Shown piece after piece: positions 11,401-20,141 of a stretch of DNA of 64,000 nt; position 1 is the stretch's first letter, and each line of letters starts with the position of its first letter. This DNA comes from AP-15 sp963797115 (lineage in GTDB: Bacteria; Pseudomonadota; Alphaproteobacteria; ATCC43930; CGMCC-115725). Location of the stretch: NCBI GenBank assembly GCA_963797115.1, contig CAWCOH010000002.1, forward strand, positions 186,001 through 250,000, given 5' to 3'. The translations under genes and the position numbers were made by a program. The notes under the pieces were generated by a model, which had not been told where the DNA came from, did not search any database, and saw only the letters and a program-made list of their open reading frames with translations.

Positions 11401-12007
11401 CGGCGCGCAACTGCGCGCGGGCGGTTCGCCGGTGCTCTACTTCGCCGGCTACAAGACGATCGCCGACCGCTACCGGGTCGAGGACATCGAGCGCGCCGCC
11501 GACCAGGTCGTCTGGTGCTGCGACGAGGCGCCCGGCTTTAACCCTGGGCGCCCGCAAGATCTGGCCTTTGTCGGCAATGTCGTGCAGGCGATCGAAGCCT
11601 ACGGCTCGGGGGCGCTCGGGCCAACCGAAATTCCCTTGGAGACGGTCGACCGCATCATCGCGATCGGTTCCGACGGCATGATGAACGCCGTCGCCGAGGC
11701 GCGCCGAGCCCGCCTGAAGCATTACTTCCGGCCGGATCACAAGGCGATCGCCTCGATCAACTCGCCGATGCAGTGCATGATGAAGGAGATCTGCGCCCAG
11801 TGCCTGCAATTGCAGCGCGATCCCGTGACCGGCACCGAGACGGTAGTGTTCTCCTGCTTCAACCAGGACCAGGAGATGGACCGCGTCGATTTCCCTGCCC
11901 TGCGCCGTCGCCTGTCGCAGAACAGCGTCCAGGAAAAGCTCAACAAGCTGTGGATCGACCGCTGCCTGCACCACCTCGGCGAGCGCCCCGCGATGGCGGC
12001 GGAATAG
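8492..12007 (+). CDS. Large multidomain Fe-S/flavin NAD(P)H oxidoreductase (GltD-like plus ferredoxin-reductase-like)
   Basis: A 1171-residue cytoplasmic redox protein. About 250 N-terminal residues are unassigned. A GltD/DPD-type Fe-S region follows with Cys in CIWCHNQGKDSC (from residue 251), GCPLEE and RICNDCMKAC (near 325-336). Next is a two-dinucleotide-fold flavoprotein (VVGLGPAGFTLAHH near 389, VVIGGGLTAIDTA near 566). From about residue 847 there is a PyrK-like ferredoxin-reductase module (VHEVVRLTPKIVEVVI, then LLVGGGLGNAVLFS near 956) with a terminal cysteine cluster (CMMKEICAQC near 1095 and FSCFNQ near 1121). The order suggests electron bifurcation or transfer between NAD(P)H and an unknown partner, but no substrate can be read from the sequence. 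Start ATG 8492 (MTDIALAHGLS) is preferred to 8453. Divergent from sthA. Confidence 0.82.
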   Translation: MTDIALAHGLSFADLYDRDGLVRLDQAFVAHLAGSDVALHDRLATARSDPDAVEHQALSDFFVDLAPHLEDFIGQLFGIAAEVRALQARHHELAPLYSVKRLFVQRRAVKGVKEEDAAALDGPSLAGELDRLMGIAPGQPLKIAAWERCYADHVADWLADEAANAEPLATAQRYAAWATLSEEGHRKHRRGVLFKVPHRLDMQHLVPVETVVRDGVTMMRLPEEEWRRREGFTLTDKGTDLTGALDQANYCIWCHNQGKDSCAKGLREKDGTFKKTVFGVTLAGCPLEEKISEMNLVKARGNSLGALAIITVDNPLCAATGHRICNDCMKACIYQRQDPVDIPQIETRTLKDVLGLPWGFEVYSLLTRWNPLNIRRPLPRPATGHKVLVVGLGPAGFTLAHHLLNDGHFVAAIDGLKIEPLPPEISGVAQHGGRHPFAPIHDVTSLVEGLDDRVMAGFGGVAEYGITVRWDKNFLKIVRLLLERRSDFAMYGGVRFGGTVTIDRAFELGFDHLALCAGAGRPTVIPMPNGLAPGVRQASDFLMALQLTGAAKTASIANLTVRLPVVVIGGGLTAIDTATESLAYYPVQVEKFLSRYETLVTERGQDAVCAEWNDVEHEVAAEFIAHGRALRVEREAARREDRSPRLAQLLDRWGGVTIAYRRRLADSPSYTLNHEEVAKAMEEGIRFAELLIPAAVEVDRYGQAAALWLTRPAAEPDLTPTEVSLPARTILVAAGTQPNTVLGREDPINIVLDGRHFRALDEEGNQVTPERVAKPSAVRVLTSLRPDGRAVSFFGDLHPSFSGNVVKAMGGATMGYPVVSRVLARRAPSAPSPAVLAARLDDELRARVHEVVRLTPKIVEVVIKAPIAARAFQPGQFYRLQNYETLAPRVDGTTLAMEGLALTGAAVDKEAGLLSTIVLEMGGSSDLCALLKQGEPVILMGPTGTPTETPAGETALLVGGGLGNAVLFSIGAQLRAGGSPVLYFAGYKTIADRYRVEDIERAADQVVWCCDEAPGFNPGRPQDLAFVGNVVQAIEAYGSGALGPTEIPLETVDRIIAIGSDGMMNAVAEARRARLKHYFRPDHKAIASINSPMQCMMKEICAQCLQLQRDPVTGTETVVFSCFNQDQEMDRVDFPALRRRLSQNSVQEKLNKLWIDRCLHHLGERPAMAAE

Positions 12008-12019
12008 ACGCTCAAAAGC

Positions 12020-12178
12020 TTAGCTAATCAGTCTCAGCCGGCGTAGATCTTCCTCGCTCCAACGCGCTTGAAGTTCCATCATCGAGCGGGGAGACTTTGG
12101 TGCGAAGGTCTGGCCGGGACGGTGGAACGTTACAGTAACACGACGGCCGTGGCGGTAAGGGTTCTGAGTGTCCCATAA
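12020..12178 (-). pseudogene. hicA-type toxin remnant
   Basis: Directly downstream of the hicB-like gene, an open frame of 52 codons with no usable start encodes YRHGRRVTVTFHRP, then a Lys/Ser stretch, and ends WSEEDLRRLRLIS. This resembles the C-terminal part of HicA/YcfA mRNA interferases (Y+HP-x-GRRVTVPxH and a closing basic helix). A TGA stops the frame just upstream (near 12179-12181), and the N-terminal start of the double-stranded-RNA-binding-like fold with the catalytic His region is missing. I read it as a decayed toxin left beside its antitoxin. The assignment rests on short similarity. Confidence 0.5.
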
Positions 12179-12192
12179 TCAACCGCCATCGC

Positions 12193-12444
12193 CTAGACGG
12201 TGACGGCGATGCGCGGCTCGGCGAAGATGTCTACCGACCCGGCGGGTTCTGCTCCCGCGATCGGCTCACCATGCTCGACCAAGCTGGCTACGACCATCCT
12301 GACGACGGTTTCGAGATTGGCGAGGGCCTCTGCGGGCGTCGCACCCCAGGTCGCACCTCCGCGGGCGACGAGCGCCGGACAATAGGCGTGCCAGCGCTCT
12401 TCATCCGGTTCAATGACGACTTTGAAGGCATAGGTAGTAGTCAT
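12193..12444 (-). CDS. HicB-family antitoxin-like protein
   Basis: An 83-residue protein with the HicB partial RNase H fold. It begins YAFKVVIEPDEERWHAYCPAL, with the acidic strand and WHAYCPAL segment typical of HicB. It continues GGATWGATPAEALANLE and ends with a short beta strand (PRIAVTV). Members bind and neutralise HicA toxins and often repress their own promoter. There is no DNA-binding tail here. A longer frame runs to 12651, but the ATG at 12444 gives the family N-terminus. The presumed toxin partner immediately downstream is only a fragment, so this may be an orphan antitoxin. Confidence 0.75.
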   Translation of the reverse strand: MTTTYAFKVVIEPDEERWHAYCPALVARGGATWGATPAEALANLETVVRMVVASLVEHGEPIAGAEPAGSVDIFAEPRIAVTV

Positions 12445-12951
12445 CGCAGAACCCCTTCTGCAATGGATGCTTGGCAACGCGCGATACCAAGATATCACAA
12501 ACATCGATGATCCGACTTTGCGGCGCCCCTTTTCGCAAGGACACGTAGCGTTCGCCATTTTGATCCAAAGCAGCTGGAGCGGGAGGGCTCGGAAAGACGG
12601 CGGCTCTGTTGCGAGGATGACGACCCTAAAATTGACTATTTTGCGATGCATGCTTTCGGCCCATGGGGATCCTGGACGGGCTGTCGGTTGAACGAGTAGA
12701 GGTACCGATGCGTGACCGGTGTTGCCGAGCGCGGCGGAGCCCTGGTCGAAGCACTAAAACCTAGAGGAGAGATTTTGCTGCAGAATTCGCTGTACATGGC
12801 GAGACCGGTAATAATGGATGCTACTTTTGATTGTGGTTGGCGGCAATCCGGGGGAGCCGTCTGGGTCGGCAGCGTCCTTGCGCTTGGCTCCCCCACCTGA
12901 GGCCTTTTGCCGGCCCGGCTGGGCTTATGCTCGGCGAAGGAGAGTTTGGGG
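12445..12951. other. Intergenic region, nothing recognised
   Basis: About 500 bases upstream of both hicB and the CoA-transferase gene. Frames on both strands have no recognisable protein features. The last 20 bases hold a good ribosome binding site (AAGGAG) for the gene at 12952. Confidence 0.4.
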
Positions 12952-15126
12952 ATGACATTGCTGAACGGATTCCGGGTGGTGCAGATCGGCGAGGGCTTGG
13001 GCGCTGCCGTCTGCGGGCGTCTGCTTACCGATGTCGGCGCCGACGTCGCCTGCCTCGATCCGGACAATTCGACACAACTCGCCGACTATCTCAACCACGG
13101 CAAGACGATCGCTGCAGACGACTTCGAGGCAGCGCGCGGCGCGCTGATGACAGCCGACCTGATCGTCTGTGAGGGCCGACCCGAAGAGCTCCGCCGGCGA
13201 GAATTCGATGCCGCTAGCCTGCGCCGGCTCAACGCGAGGGCAGCACTCGTATTCATATCGCCCTTCGGGCGGGCCGGCCCGCAGGCCGACGACCCAGCCA
13301 CCGACCTCACCTTGCTCTTCGCCAGCGGCATCGCCCGACTGCTGACCGGGCAGGTGGACGATCTCTCGGAGCCGCCGATACGCCCGGTCGGCGAACAGTC
13401 CGCGTTTATCGGCGGGCTGGCCGCCGCTTGCGCCGGCATGCATGCGGCACTCGCTGAGCAACCCGGCGCAGTCATCGACGTCTCGATCCAAGAAGCGCTG
13501 GCGACCATGGCAATCGGCGAGTTGGCGCGCGCCGGGCTCGGTGGGAAAATCTGGTCGCGCCGACGGCTGACAGACGGCAACGGAGCCACCGTCACGATCC
13601 TGCCGGCGAACGACGGATATGCGGCGATCTCGCCGCGCGAGGAGCGCCAATGGCGGGCGTGGCTCGAAGTGATGGGGTCGCCCAACTGGAGCGACGACCC
13701 GCGCTTTGCCGCCAAACCCGATCGGGTTGCCAACTGGGATGCGCTGCACGGGTTGATGTCGGAGTGGAGCCGCCGCTACCGCAAGCAAGCGATCGCCGAC
13801 AAGGCGCAGGCTGCCCATGTGCCGAGCTTCCCGCTGCGCGAGCCGGCCGAGCAGCTTGTCTCTTCGCAGCTCGGCCATCGGAATTTCTGGCGGGTGCTCG
13901 AACTCGGGGGTCGGAGGATCAAGGCGCCGGGGCCGCCTTTCGGCCTGAGAATCGCGCATCCAGCCGGCGGCTCGCTGCGCCGCGCATCGGGACCGCTTCC
14001 GCTGTCCGGTATCCGGGTCCTCGACTTCAGCTGGGTCATCGCCGGCCCGACGACGACGCGCCACCTTGCCGCGATGGGGGCCGACATCATCAAGATCGAA
14101 GCACCCGGCCGGGGGGATCCCGGCCGCGCCTCCGAATTGCACACGGTTCTCGGGCAGGGAAAGCGCAGCGTCGTCCTCGACCTCAAGAAAGTCGAAGCCG
14201 TCGGCGTCGCGAAGGCGCTTGCCGCCAAATCAGACGTGCTGATCGAAAACTTCGCAACCGGGGTGATGGATCGCCTGGGCCTCGGCGCGGAAGCCCTGCA
14301 AGCGGTCAATCCGCAACTGATCTACGTCTCGGCGTCGGGTCTCGGGCGAACCGGGCCGGAGGCGCATGCCGTCGCCTACGGCACCCTGCTGCAATGCTAC
14401 GCCGGTTTCGCCGGGCTCAACCGCCATCCTGACACTCCGCCACGGGTCGGCTTCGCCTGGCTCGACCCGATGTGCGGCTTGATGTTGGCCTTCAGCGTTG
14501 CCGCTGCGCTGTGGCACCGACAGCGGACGGGCGGAGTGGCCCGCATCGACTTCTCGATGATCGAGGCGATGCTGTGGACGATGGCCGAACCGCTGCTGGC
14601 GACGCAGCGCGACGCCCCGCCGCAGCCGCAGGGGAACCATTCCGACCGCTGCGTCCCGCACGGCGTCTACCGCTGCGCCGGCGAGGACGACTGGATCAGC
14701 ATCGTTGCACCCAGCGACGAGGAGTGGCGGAAATTGTGCGCCATTGTCCCGGCCTTGTCTCCGATGGCGGGGCTCGGATTTCGCGCGCGGACCGATCGGC
14801 GCGTCGCGATCGACGATGCCCTTACCGCCTGGGCGCGTCCGCAGAGCGCAAGTCACGCCGCGACGGAATTATTGCGCGCCGGGATCCCGGCCGCAGCGCT
14901 CGCCACCTCGCGCGACCTCGTCAACTGCGACCATCTACGCGAGCGCGGGTTTTGGGACACACATGGCGCCGGCCTTCTCCCCGGCTTGCCATGGTACGCC
15001 AGCTTCGGTCGAGCCTCCGGCGCCGCACCGGAACTCGGCGCCGACACCCAAACCGTCCTTCGCGAGGCGCTAGGCCTTTCGCCAGACGAGATCGCTGCGC
15101 TGCGAAAGTCGGGTACGCTGGGTTAG
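12952..15126 (+). CDS. Family III CoA-transferase (CaiB/BaiF), tandem two-domain form
   Basis: A 724-residue fusion of two CaiB/BaiF-type CoA-transferase units. The first starts LNGFRVVQIGEGLGAAVCGR and the second PLSGIRVLDFSWVIAGPT near residue 349, each with the GADV/GADI-x-E Rossmann-like turn. The second also has GQGKRSVVLDLKK and LIENFATGVMDRLGL, hallmarks of the family. Such enzymes move CoA between carboxylic acids. The substrate is unknown. Where formyl-CoA transferase has its catalytic Asp, both halves appear to have Glu (QEALA, IEAML), which I have aligned only by eye. Start ATG 12952 has AAGGAG eleven bases upstream. Convergent with the radical SAM gene, overlapping at the stop codons. 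Confidence 0.88.
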   Translation: MTLLNGFRVVQIGEGLGAAVCGRLLTDVGADVACLDPDNSTQLADYLNHGKTIAADDFEAARGALMTADLIVCEGRPEELRRREFDAASLRRLNARAALVFISPFGRAGPQADDPATDLTLLFASGIARLLTGQVDDLSEPPIRPVGEQSAFIGGLAAACAGMHAALAEQPGAVIDVSIQEALATMAIGELARAGLGGKIWSRRRLTDGNGATVTILPANDGYAAISPREERQWRAWLEVMGSPNWSDDPRFAAKPDRVANWDALHGLMSEWSRRYRKQAIADKAQAAHVPSFPLREPAEQLVSSQLGHRNFWRVLELGGRRIKAPGPPFGLRIAHPAGGSLRRASGPLPLSGIRVLDFSWVIAGPTTTRHLAAMGADIIKIEAPGRGDPGRASELHTVLGQGKRSVVLDLKKVEAVGVAKALAAKSDVLIENFATGVMDRLGLGAEALQAVNPQLIYVSASGLGRTGPEAHAVAYGTLLQCYAGFAGLNRHPDTPPRVGFAWLDPMCGLMLAFSVAAALWHRQRTGGVARIDFSMIEAMLWTMAEPLLATQRDAPPQPQGNHSDRCVPHGVYRCAGEDDWISIVAPSDEEWRKLCAIVPALSPMAGLGFRARTDRRVAIDDALTAWARPQSASHAATELLRAGIPAAALATSRDLVNCDHLRERGFWDTHGAGLLPGLPWYASFGRASGAAPELGADTQTVLREALGLSPDEIAALRKSGTLG

Positions 15127-16929
15127 GCAGCCGTCGGTTCAGCCCGGCTCATGCTCGCGCGCATCGTGTCTTCGCGGCGCTTATGGGCCAATGCACCCTT
15201 GCCGCCGGCGGTCGCATGGTAGAGATCGAGCCGGTCGAGCTCGTCGTCGCACGACGGGGCGATCGAGAGATCGCTGTAAGTCGACCGGTCGGGTGCCGCG
15301 AGGACTTCCTTGAGGATCGCCCGTGCCTGCTTATAGACCGACCAATAGCCCCGGGCTTTGCGGGCAATCTCGCCGGCGTAGCGCGGGTAGAATACGAACG
15401 GGTTGTCCAACCGCATTCCATGGCGGCGATCGCGCCGCGACTTGCGGCGAAACGCCCCGCCCTCGAGCGGATGGACGGCCTCGAACATCGTCATCATCTT
15501 GAACCACAGCAATGTGGTCAACGTCGTGCCCGGCCGGCCGCGCGAGTGGGCCGCAGCGCGCCGCAGAACCGTGCGAACATGATCGAGGCTGTAGAAACTC
15601 TCCCACGCCGCGCGATAGGCACTGTCCCAGTCCTCGTCGGACATCGTCGGATGATGCGTCACCCGGTTATTGAGATCGTACTTGTTGAGATCGTGATCCA
15701 TCCAGGTGCCTTGCTGCGACAAAATCTTGTGGTCCTCCGAGCCGGGCAGCGGCGTGAGGATAAAGAGCTCGAGGATGTCGAGCGGCAATTCCCGCTTGAT
15801 GATCTCGATGTCGCGCAATATCGACTGCTTCGTGTCGCCGGGGAACCCGATGATGTAGCCGGCGCAAGTGATCGCACCGTGCTCGCGCCATTTCTGCAGC
15901 ATCGCGCGGTATTCGGTGATCTTGTTCTGGCGCTTCTTGGCCGCCACCAGATTGTCCGGGTTGATGTTCTCCAGACCGATGAAAACCCGGCGGACGCCGG
16001 CCTGCGCCGCCTTCTCGATGAAGTTCGGGATGCGGTGACACAAGGTGTCGACCTGGATCGTAAAGCCGATCTTCAGGCCCTCGGCAACCCGCAGCTGGAT
16101 CATGCGATCGAAAAGCGGCTCCCAATGCCGATTGCGGGCGAAGTTGTCGTCGGTGATGAAGAACCGCCGGTTGCCCTGCCGGTAGTTTTCCCGGATCGCG
16201 CGTTCCAGATCGTCGGAGGAACGAAACCGGCTCTTGCGGCCCTGGACGTTGATGATCGTGCAGAACGAGCACTGGTAGGGGCAGCCGCGGCCGAGATCGA
16301 GGCTCGACAATTCGCCGGAAACCCGGCGGACATGCTTGCGCGGCAGGATCGGCACCGCCTCCCCTTCGAGTGCCGGCAGATCGTTCATGAAATTGTAGAG
16401 CGGCTGAAGCGCGCCGGCCCAGGCGTCCCGGATGACCCGATCAAGCCGGCCGTCCTCCGCCTCGCCGGCGAAAAAGGAAATGCCGAGTGCCGCCGCCTCG
16501 CGCATCTCCTCCGGCATCTCCGGCAGCATCGCGATGCAGCCGGAGACATGGAAGCCGCCGATGCAGACCGGCAAGCCGGCGCAGAGAAACGGCCGCGCAA
16601 GATCGACGGCGCGGGGGAATTGGTTCGATTGCACCCCGACCAGCCCAACGAGCGCTCGGCCACCGGCGAGGCGGATCATCCGGACGATCCGGTCGGGCCT
16701 GACGCGTCGATTGGTTTCGTCGTAGGTGTGGACACGGATTGCCACATCGGGGCCGAGCACCCGGCGGCGGGCTGGCGTCCTCCGCGAGACCGTTGAGGCA
16801 GCCGAGCGTGTTCGACGGGATCGCCGCCTTAAGCCATTGGATCGGATAGCCGTCGTCGTCGTAATGCGTCGGCTTGATCAGAACCAGGTGGAAGATCGCG
16901 GCAGCGCGCTTGGCAGTGGCCGTTGTCAC
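15123..16929 (-). CDS. B12-binding radical SAM protein, frameshifted as sequenced
   Basis: Predicted cobalamin-binding radical S-adenosylmethionine enzyme of about 600 residues, acting on an unknown substrate. The N-terminal part, read from a GTG at 16929, gives LVLIKPTHYDDDGYPIQW and IPSNTLGCLNGLAEDA. After a one-base shift at 16769-16771 (an extra base in a CCC/GGG run) the main frame continues VLGPDVAIRVHTYDETNRR. It then has the B12-domain segments LVGLVGVQSNQFPRA and PVCIGGFHVSG, and the radical SAM cluster GCPYQCSFCT. The remaining TIM barrel includes FIGLENINPDNL and YIIGFPGDT. With the extra base removed the junction reads ASRRRVLGPD, which fits. The uninterrupted part alone is 545 residues. 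Confidence 0.85.
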
Positions 16930-16974
16930 GGATTTGGTGCCGACCCTGTTCAGGTGTGTATGCCCCCTTATGGA

Positions 16975-18654
16975 TCAATCGAGCTTCCGCACGCAACCCA
17001 AGTCGAGTGGCGGCAGGCCAGGGGGCGGGCGGCGCGCCTGGGTGGCCTGCTCGAATGCATAGGCGAGGCGCAACAGGATGGGCTCGCTCCAGGCGCGGCC
17101 GGTGAAGGTGACGCCATAGGGGTAGTCGGGCGTCTCCTTATCGCGCAGTCCGGCGACGAAGCCGGCTGGGACCTGAACGCTCGGGTAACCCGCCTTGGCA
17201 GCGATCGCAGCACCGGCGGCACCGGGGAACAGCACCGCGTCGAGCCGGTGCCGCCCCATATAGGCGTCGAGCCCCAGTGTGCGCGCAGCGCGCAGATCAT
17301 TCTGCCGGGCCGAGAGGTATTCGAGCTCGCTGAGGTCGCCGCGTGTCGCGTCAGCGGCGATGAAGATATCTTGGCCGAAGCGCAATGCGCGGTCGGCATT
17401 GGCCGCGTTGAAGGCGATGATGTCCGCTAGCTCGCGGATCTGGGTGCCTGCGGCCCAGTCACGCAGGTAGGCGTTCAAATCGTGCTTCAATTCGTAGACG
17501 AAGACGATCGGCCGGCGCACCGGCTGGTTCTTGGTCGGGCTCTCCGGGTTGCGGTTCAAGATCGCTATCTCGGTGCCGGGGCCACCGAGCCAGCCTTCGG
17601 TCGAAATGTTGGCGCCGACGATCGTCGCTCCCTGCGCTTCCAGCACAGCCGTCGCCTCTCGCATCACCGCGGCAACCCGCGGCATCAGCTGGCCATAGTA
17701 GACATCGTTGGCGGGATCGGCAGGATCGCTCGGCACGCCGATGCGCGCGCCCTTCAGCCCGTCCTTGTCGAGGACGCCCGTATAATCGGCTGGCCTCTCG
17801 ATCGTCTCCGTCGCCGGGTCCAACGGGTCGGCGGCCACGAGCGCGTTCAGCAGGATCGCCGCATCGCGCACGGTGCGCGTCAAAGGGCCGGCGGTGTCCT
17901 GGCTGTGGGCAATCGGGATGATGCCGGCGCGGCTGACGAGTCCGAGTGTGGGTTTGACCGTGACGACGCCGTTCTGGCTCGCCGGCGACAGCAGCGAGCC
18001 CGAGGTCTCGGTGCCGATCGCCGCCGCGGCGAACCCTGCCGCCACAGCGACTGCCGAACCGGAGCTCGAACCGCCGGGGAGCACGATCGGCACGCCTCTG
18101 TCGTCGAGATCGGGCGCATAGGGGTTCCTCACCTGGCCGCCCAGCGAGCTGTAGCCCGCCGGCATGTCGATCGCCAAAATATTGGCGAATTCGGTCAAAT
18201 TGGCCTTGCCCAAGATTATGGCACCGGCCCGCCGCAGCAGTTCGACGACGGTCGCGTCGCGTTGCGCCCGCGCCGCGGCGAGCGCCAATGACCCGGCCGT
18301 CGTATGCTGCCCATCCGCCGTGGCGATATTGTCCTTGACGAGAATCGGAACGCCCTCGAGGGGCCGGCGCCGGGCGGCCTTGCTCCCGTCGAGCGCGGCA
18401 GCGATCGCCAGCGCGTCGGGGTTGACCTCGCGCACCGCGTTGAGGCACGGGCCGGCGCGGTCATAGGTCTCGATTCGCGCAAGGTAGGCGCGCACCAGCG
18501 CCGCAGCAGTGATTTTACCGGCGGCGAGCGCTTCTTGCAGATCACCGATCGTCGCGTTCTCGACGCAAACAGTTCTTTCGGCAGCAGCGGCGGGTGCAGT
18601 CATGGCCAATTCCAGCGCAGCAATCACCCGAAACCGAAGCGGCTTACGTACCAT
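16975..18654 (-). CDS. Amidase-signature hydrolase with signal peptide
   Basis: A 559-residue amidase-signature enzyme that hydrolyses an unidentified amide. The Ser-cisSer-Lys triad is complete by position: Lys107 in ILVKDNI, cis-Ser197 in PGGSSSGSAVA and nucleophile Ser220 in GTETSGSLLSPA. The N-terminus from the ATG at 18654 reads MVRKPLRFRVIAALELAM then an Ala-rich cleavage region, so export to the periplasm is likely. A longer frame to 18768 would bury this signal. The extra Ser in SSSG and the LLSP after the nucleophile are unusual but common in exported members of the family. Divergent from the MFS gene at 18774. Confidence 0.88.
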   Translation of the reverse strand: MVRKPLRFRVIAALELAMTAPAAAAERTVCVENATIGDLQEALAAGKITAAALVRAYLARIETYDRAGPCLNAVREVNPDALAIAAALDGSKAARRRPLEGVPILVKDNIATADGQHTTAGSLALAAARAQRDATVVELLRRAGAIILGKANLTEFANILAIDMPAGYSSLGGQVRNPYAPDLDDRGVPIVLPGGSSSGSAVAVAAGFAAAAIGTETSGSLLSPASQNGVVTVKPTLGLVSRAGIIPIAHSQDTAGPLTRTVRDAAILLNALVAADPLDPATETIERPADYTGVLDKDGLKGARIGVPSDPADPANDVYYGQLMPRVAAVMREATAVLEAQGATIVGANISTEGWLGGPGTEIAILNRNPESPTKNQPVRRPIVFVYELKHDLNAYLRDWAAGTQIRELADIIAFNAANADRALRFGQDIFIAADATRGDLSELEYLSARQNDLRAARTLGLDAYMGRHRLDAVLFPGAAGAAIAAKAGYPSVQVPAGFVAGLRDKETPDYPYGVTFTGRAWSEPILLRLAYAFEQATQARRPPPGLPPLDLGCVRKLD

Positions 18655-18773
18655 TCGGTTCGGTCGTGGTAGCGTCGCAGCGGCTTCCCGGTCAGCATAA
18701 GCGTCGGCTCGTTGAAGAACGCACACGGCATTGGCGCGATCACAGCGCCGCCGATCAATTTCGGTCAAGCCGA

Positions 18774-20123
18774 ATGAGCAAACTCCCGCGGTTCGCGGTG
18801 TTCGGCGCTGTTCGATCGCGGTTTGGTCCGAGGGGTTCGGCGCGATCGGCGTCGCGCGGCGCCTGGCTGATGCTCGGCGGCGCCTTTGCCGCGTTCACCG
18901 CCAGCGCCGGGGTGATGCATTCCTACGCGGTCTTCCTGGTGGCATTTATCGAGGAATTCCGGTGGAGCCGCGCCGAGACGTCGATCGCCTATTCGGTCTC
19001 GCAACTCGTCGCCGGGGCGAGCTCGCCGCTGGTCGGCACTTTGGTCGATCGGCTCGGGCCGCGCCGCCTGTTGTTGCTCGGCGGAAGCCTGCTCGTTCTC
19101 GGCCTCTTGGCCAGCGCTTTCATCTCGGCACTCTGGCAGATCATCCTGCTTTACGGGATCGTGATGACGATCGGGGCCAACTGCCTCGGGCTGGTGGTCT
19201 TCGTGCCGCTGCTCTCGCGCCATTTCGTACGGCGCCGCGGCATGGCGATCGCGATCGTCCAATCGGCCAACGGCTTTGGGCGCGCCGCGTCGGCGCCGCT
19301 CGTCCAGCTGCTGATCTCGACCTTGGGGTGGCGCAGCACCTATCTGGCGCAGGCCGCGTTCATGGCCGCGGTGGTGCCATTGCTCGCAGCATTGTTTCGC
19401 CGCGCCGCTCGCTACCCGATCGGGGCCGAACCGGATCCGGCACCCGAGGGCCCTGCTCCTAGTTCACTCCCGTCGCCAGAGTGGAGCTTGGCCGAAGCGA
19501 TACGCACGCCGCACTTCTGGCTGCTCTTCGCGGTCTACCTGTTCACCGGGCTCGGCAGCTTCCTGGTTTCGCTGCACCAGCTCGCCTTTGCCGTGGATGT
19601 GGGGTTCGACAAGCTCTACGCCGCCTGGGTGCTCGGCATGGGGAGCTTCCTTGCCATCGCGGGCACGATCTTCACCGGCACGATATCGGATTACATCGGC
19701 CGCGAGCTGTCGGCCATCCTGGCCTACGGCATCTCGATCTTGGGTGTGGTTTGCGCCTTGCTGATCACCGGCCCCGGCCAGGGCTGGCTCCTGTGGCTGC
19801 ACGCCTGCTTCTTCGGTCTGACCTGGGGTGCCCGCGGCCCCGCGATCACCGCCAAAACCGCCGACCTCTTTCCCGGCCGCCAGTTGGGCACGATCCTCGG
19901 CGTGATCACGATCGGCAGCGGCCTCGGCTCCGCCGCCGGATCATGGGCAGCAGGCTGGATCTTTGATTTATCGGGCAGCTACCGACTCGCCTTCATACTG
20001 GCGATCGCCGCCTATCTTTGCGGCTGCATCGCCTTTTGGGGATTACGCCAACCGCCGAGGACAAGTTCAAGATCACCCGCGGCAACGCCGCCCGGCTCTA
20101 CGACTTCGACGCCTGACCAGTAG
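18774..20123 (+). CDS. MFS transporter
   Basis: Major facilitator superfamily carrier of 449 residues with twelve predicted membrane segments and a basic, Arg-rich N-terminus before the first helix (AWLMLGGAFAAFTASAGVMH). The A-motif-like loop after helix 2 is VGTLVDRLGPRRLLL. Its counterpart in the second half is GTISDYIGRELSAILA. The pattern resembles oxalate/formate-antiporter-like or monocarboxylate-type members, but the substrate cannot be read. Start ATG 18774 is chosen over 18594, which would overlap the divergent amidase. The tail after the last helix is short and Ser/Thr/Pro-rich. Confidence 0.88.
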   Translation: MSKLPRFAVFGAVRSRFGPRGSARSASRGAWLMLGGAFAAFTASAGVMHSYAVFLVAFIEEFRWSRAETSIAYSVSQLVAGASSPLVGTLVDRLGPRRLLLLGGSLLVLGLLASAFISALWQIILLYGIVMTIGANCLGLVVFVPLLSRHFVRRRGMAIAIVQSANGFGRAASAPLVQLLISTLGWRSTYLAQAAFMAAVVPLLAALFRRAARYPIGAEPDPAPEGPAPSSLPSPEWSLAEAIRTPHFWLLFAVYLFTGLGSFLVSLHQLAFAVDVGFDKLYAAWVLGMGSFLAIAGTIFTGTISDYIGRELSAILAYGISILGVVCALLITGPGQGWLLWLHACFFGLTWGARGPAITAKTADLFPGRQLGTILGVITIGSGLGSAAGSWAAGWIFDLSGSYRLAFILAIAAYLCGCIAFWGLRQPPRTSSRSPAATPPGSTTSTPDQ

Positions 20124-20141
20124 AGCCCGGGAGATACCGGA

